This document shows positions 63,311 to 64,000 of a DNA stretch of 64,000 nt, piece by piece. The position numbers and the translations under genes are program-made. The first letter of the stretch is position 1. Every line of letters starts with the position of its first letter. Below the pieces are notes generated by a model. The model worked only from the letters and a program-made list of their open reading frames with translations. It had not been told where the DNA came from and did not search any database. Source of the DNA: Nostoc sp. ATCC 53789. GTDB taxonomy: Bacteria; Cyanobacteriota; Cyanobacteriia; Cyanobacteriales; Nostocaceae. Location: contig NZ_CP046703.1 of NCBI RefSeq assembly GCF_009873495.1, positions 2,232,001 through 2,296,000 on the forward strand, given 5' to 3'.

Positions 63311-63703
63311 CTAGCTTCTATCTCTTAGTTGTTTGCTAGCAGGATTTTGGTAATAACCTTCTTTATCTCCGGCTTGGTTTTTTGCAGGATCAAAAAACTC
63401 TTTTGTGGCTCTAGGAGTTTCTTCATCCAAGTTTAACTTTTCCCGGATATTATCAGCAGCGCTTTTTAACGGATTTTGAGCGTTTCTTATTTGGGTATCG
63501 TTTCTTGATTGGGTATCATTTCTAATTTCACCTTCATCGGGTGTTCCTTTGTAATAAATACCCTCTGGAGTTTTAACAGTATCAGCTTGTGCTACATTAA
63601 CGTAGCTAAAAGCCTGACCCAATAAAAACATAAATCCTACCAAAAAAACTACAAAAATTTGGGAAATACGAATATTTCTTAGCGCTGAAATTACTCGACT
63701 CAT
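63311..63703 (-). CDS. Hypothetical exported or membrane-anchored protein
   Basis: The 130-residue protein starts MSRVISALRNIRISQIFVVF, with one hydrophobic segment (about residues 13-35) that may be a signal (cleavage near VAQADT). The rest is hydrophilic: TPEGIYYKGTPDEGEIRNDT, three copies of an RND/RNAQ-type motif, then REKLNLDEETPRATKEFFDP. I chose ATG 63703 because SD ttgagg precedes it. It resembles small stress-related cyanobacterial proteins, but I do not recognise the family with certainty. Confidence 0.65.
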   Translation of the reverse strand: MSRVISALRNIRISQIFVVFLVGFMFLLGQAFSYVNVAQADTVKTPEGIYYKGTPDEGEIRNDTQSRNDTQIRNAQNPLKSAADNIREKLNLDEETPRATKEFFDPAKNQAGDKEGYYQNPASKQLRDRS

Positions 63704-63758
63704 AAAAAACCTCAATTGCATTATGTTAGGTGGATAATTCAAAATACTGAATAACTAT

Positions 63759-64000
63759 TCAGCATTCAGCTTTAAGAATAACTTTGATGTAGTTATCCTT
63801 TTTTTGTTGAAAAATATGATGGACGTAGGGTGTTTATTCTAAGATCACGACCACCAGTCATCTCTTTCAACGCTTTGCCAGTATTAACTTTTTAGTTGGC
63901 AAACTTTTTCGCCATCATTTTCAGGCGTTAGGGAAAGCGATTGCTTTTTCACCTCCCATTATGTAGGCACTAATCACGTCTCTAGCCCCACATCATTACC
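63759..64000 (-). pseudogene. Decayed alcohol dehydrogenase copy, cut by window edge
   Basis: The minus strand encodes fragments that align with the intact enzyme downstream: SAYIMGGEKAIAFPNA, a stop, KMMAKKFAN, NTGKALKEMTGGRD, then after a deletion KKDNYIKVILKAEC and TGA at 63759-63761. Several frameshifts and stops interrupt it. The 5' part lies beyond the window edge. Confidence 0.75.

Noticed and set aside
1..64000. tRNA or rRNA genes
   Set aside because: No T-loop (GGTTCGAATCC-like) with matching arms or rRNA segment was found by eye; a tRNA scan could overturn this.

Overview
The window comes from a filamentous, Nostoc-type cyanobacterium. The evidence is the dense HIP1 octamer (gcgatcgc) throughout, intergenic heptamer repeats of the TCATTAG/CATTGGT kind, several families of palindromic repeats, and the gene content: cyanobacterial NDH-1 subunits, RbcR, a DevH-like regulator, Psb27, a LabA-type NYN protein, and acyl-lipid desaturases of the DesC, DesA and DesB types. 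No rRNA or tRNA gene was seen. The left edge cuts a DUF4351-type gene and the right edge cuts an alcohol dehydrogenase remnant.

Layout. 0.5-7.5 kb: ndhD and ndhF on the minus strand, separated by about 3.2 kb of accessory DNA. That DNA holds a RelE-type toxin/antitoxin pair whose toxin is split by a complete IS701-family element, and a hicBA pair whose toxin has an early stop. A strong terminator follows ndhF. 7.6-16.7 kb: a thioredoxin-like protein, an NnrU-family membrane protein, divergent rbcR, then a Ser/Thr kinase followed by three membrane-anchored periplasmic-binding proteins that share an N-terminal motif, then a devH-like gene. 17-28.7 kb: an ArgRS-like protein without a catalytic core and carrying an in-frame repeat insertion, a HAD phosphatase, a PEP-CTERM protein, polA, psb27, a PAP2 phosphatase, cofH and a GT39-type glycosyltransferase. 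29-37 kb: a metal-handling district with a large membrane protein, CbtB, a two-domain multicopper oxidase, an EfeO-like lipoprotein, a ferritin-like protein, an FTR1 permease and a Fe/B12-type binding lipoprotein. 37-51 kb: a GHL10-like hydrolase, an alpha/beta hydrolase, mobA, a YyaL-like protein, clpP, two paralogues with nearly identical 3' ends, an RNase II/R-family protein with an altered active site, ubiX and a LapA-domain protein.

51-52.4 kb is a gene-poor stretch with a probable CRISPR remnant, dense palindromes and the 3' end of an O-methyltransferase. 52.6-64 kb holds a two-component system, a LabA-like protein, the desB, desA and desC desaturases, an aluminium-resistance-family PLP enzyme, a HIP1-containing 21-bp tandem array, the 3' remnant of an ndhH-like gene, a cupin, a zinc alcohol dehydrogenase and a decayed copy of the same enzyme family.

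Three themes stand out: decay of accessory modules between NDH-1 genes; a Fet3/Ftr1-like iron oxidation and uptake set combined with an EfeO-like lipoprotein and a ferritin-like protein; and a kinase plus anchored binding-protein cluster that looks more like a sensing system than a transporter. All functional calls rest on motif reading and remembered family features; no search was run.
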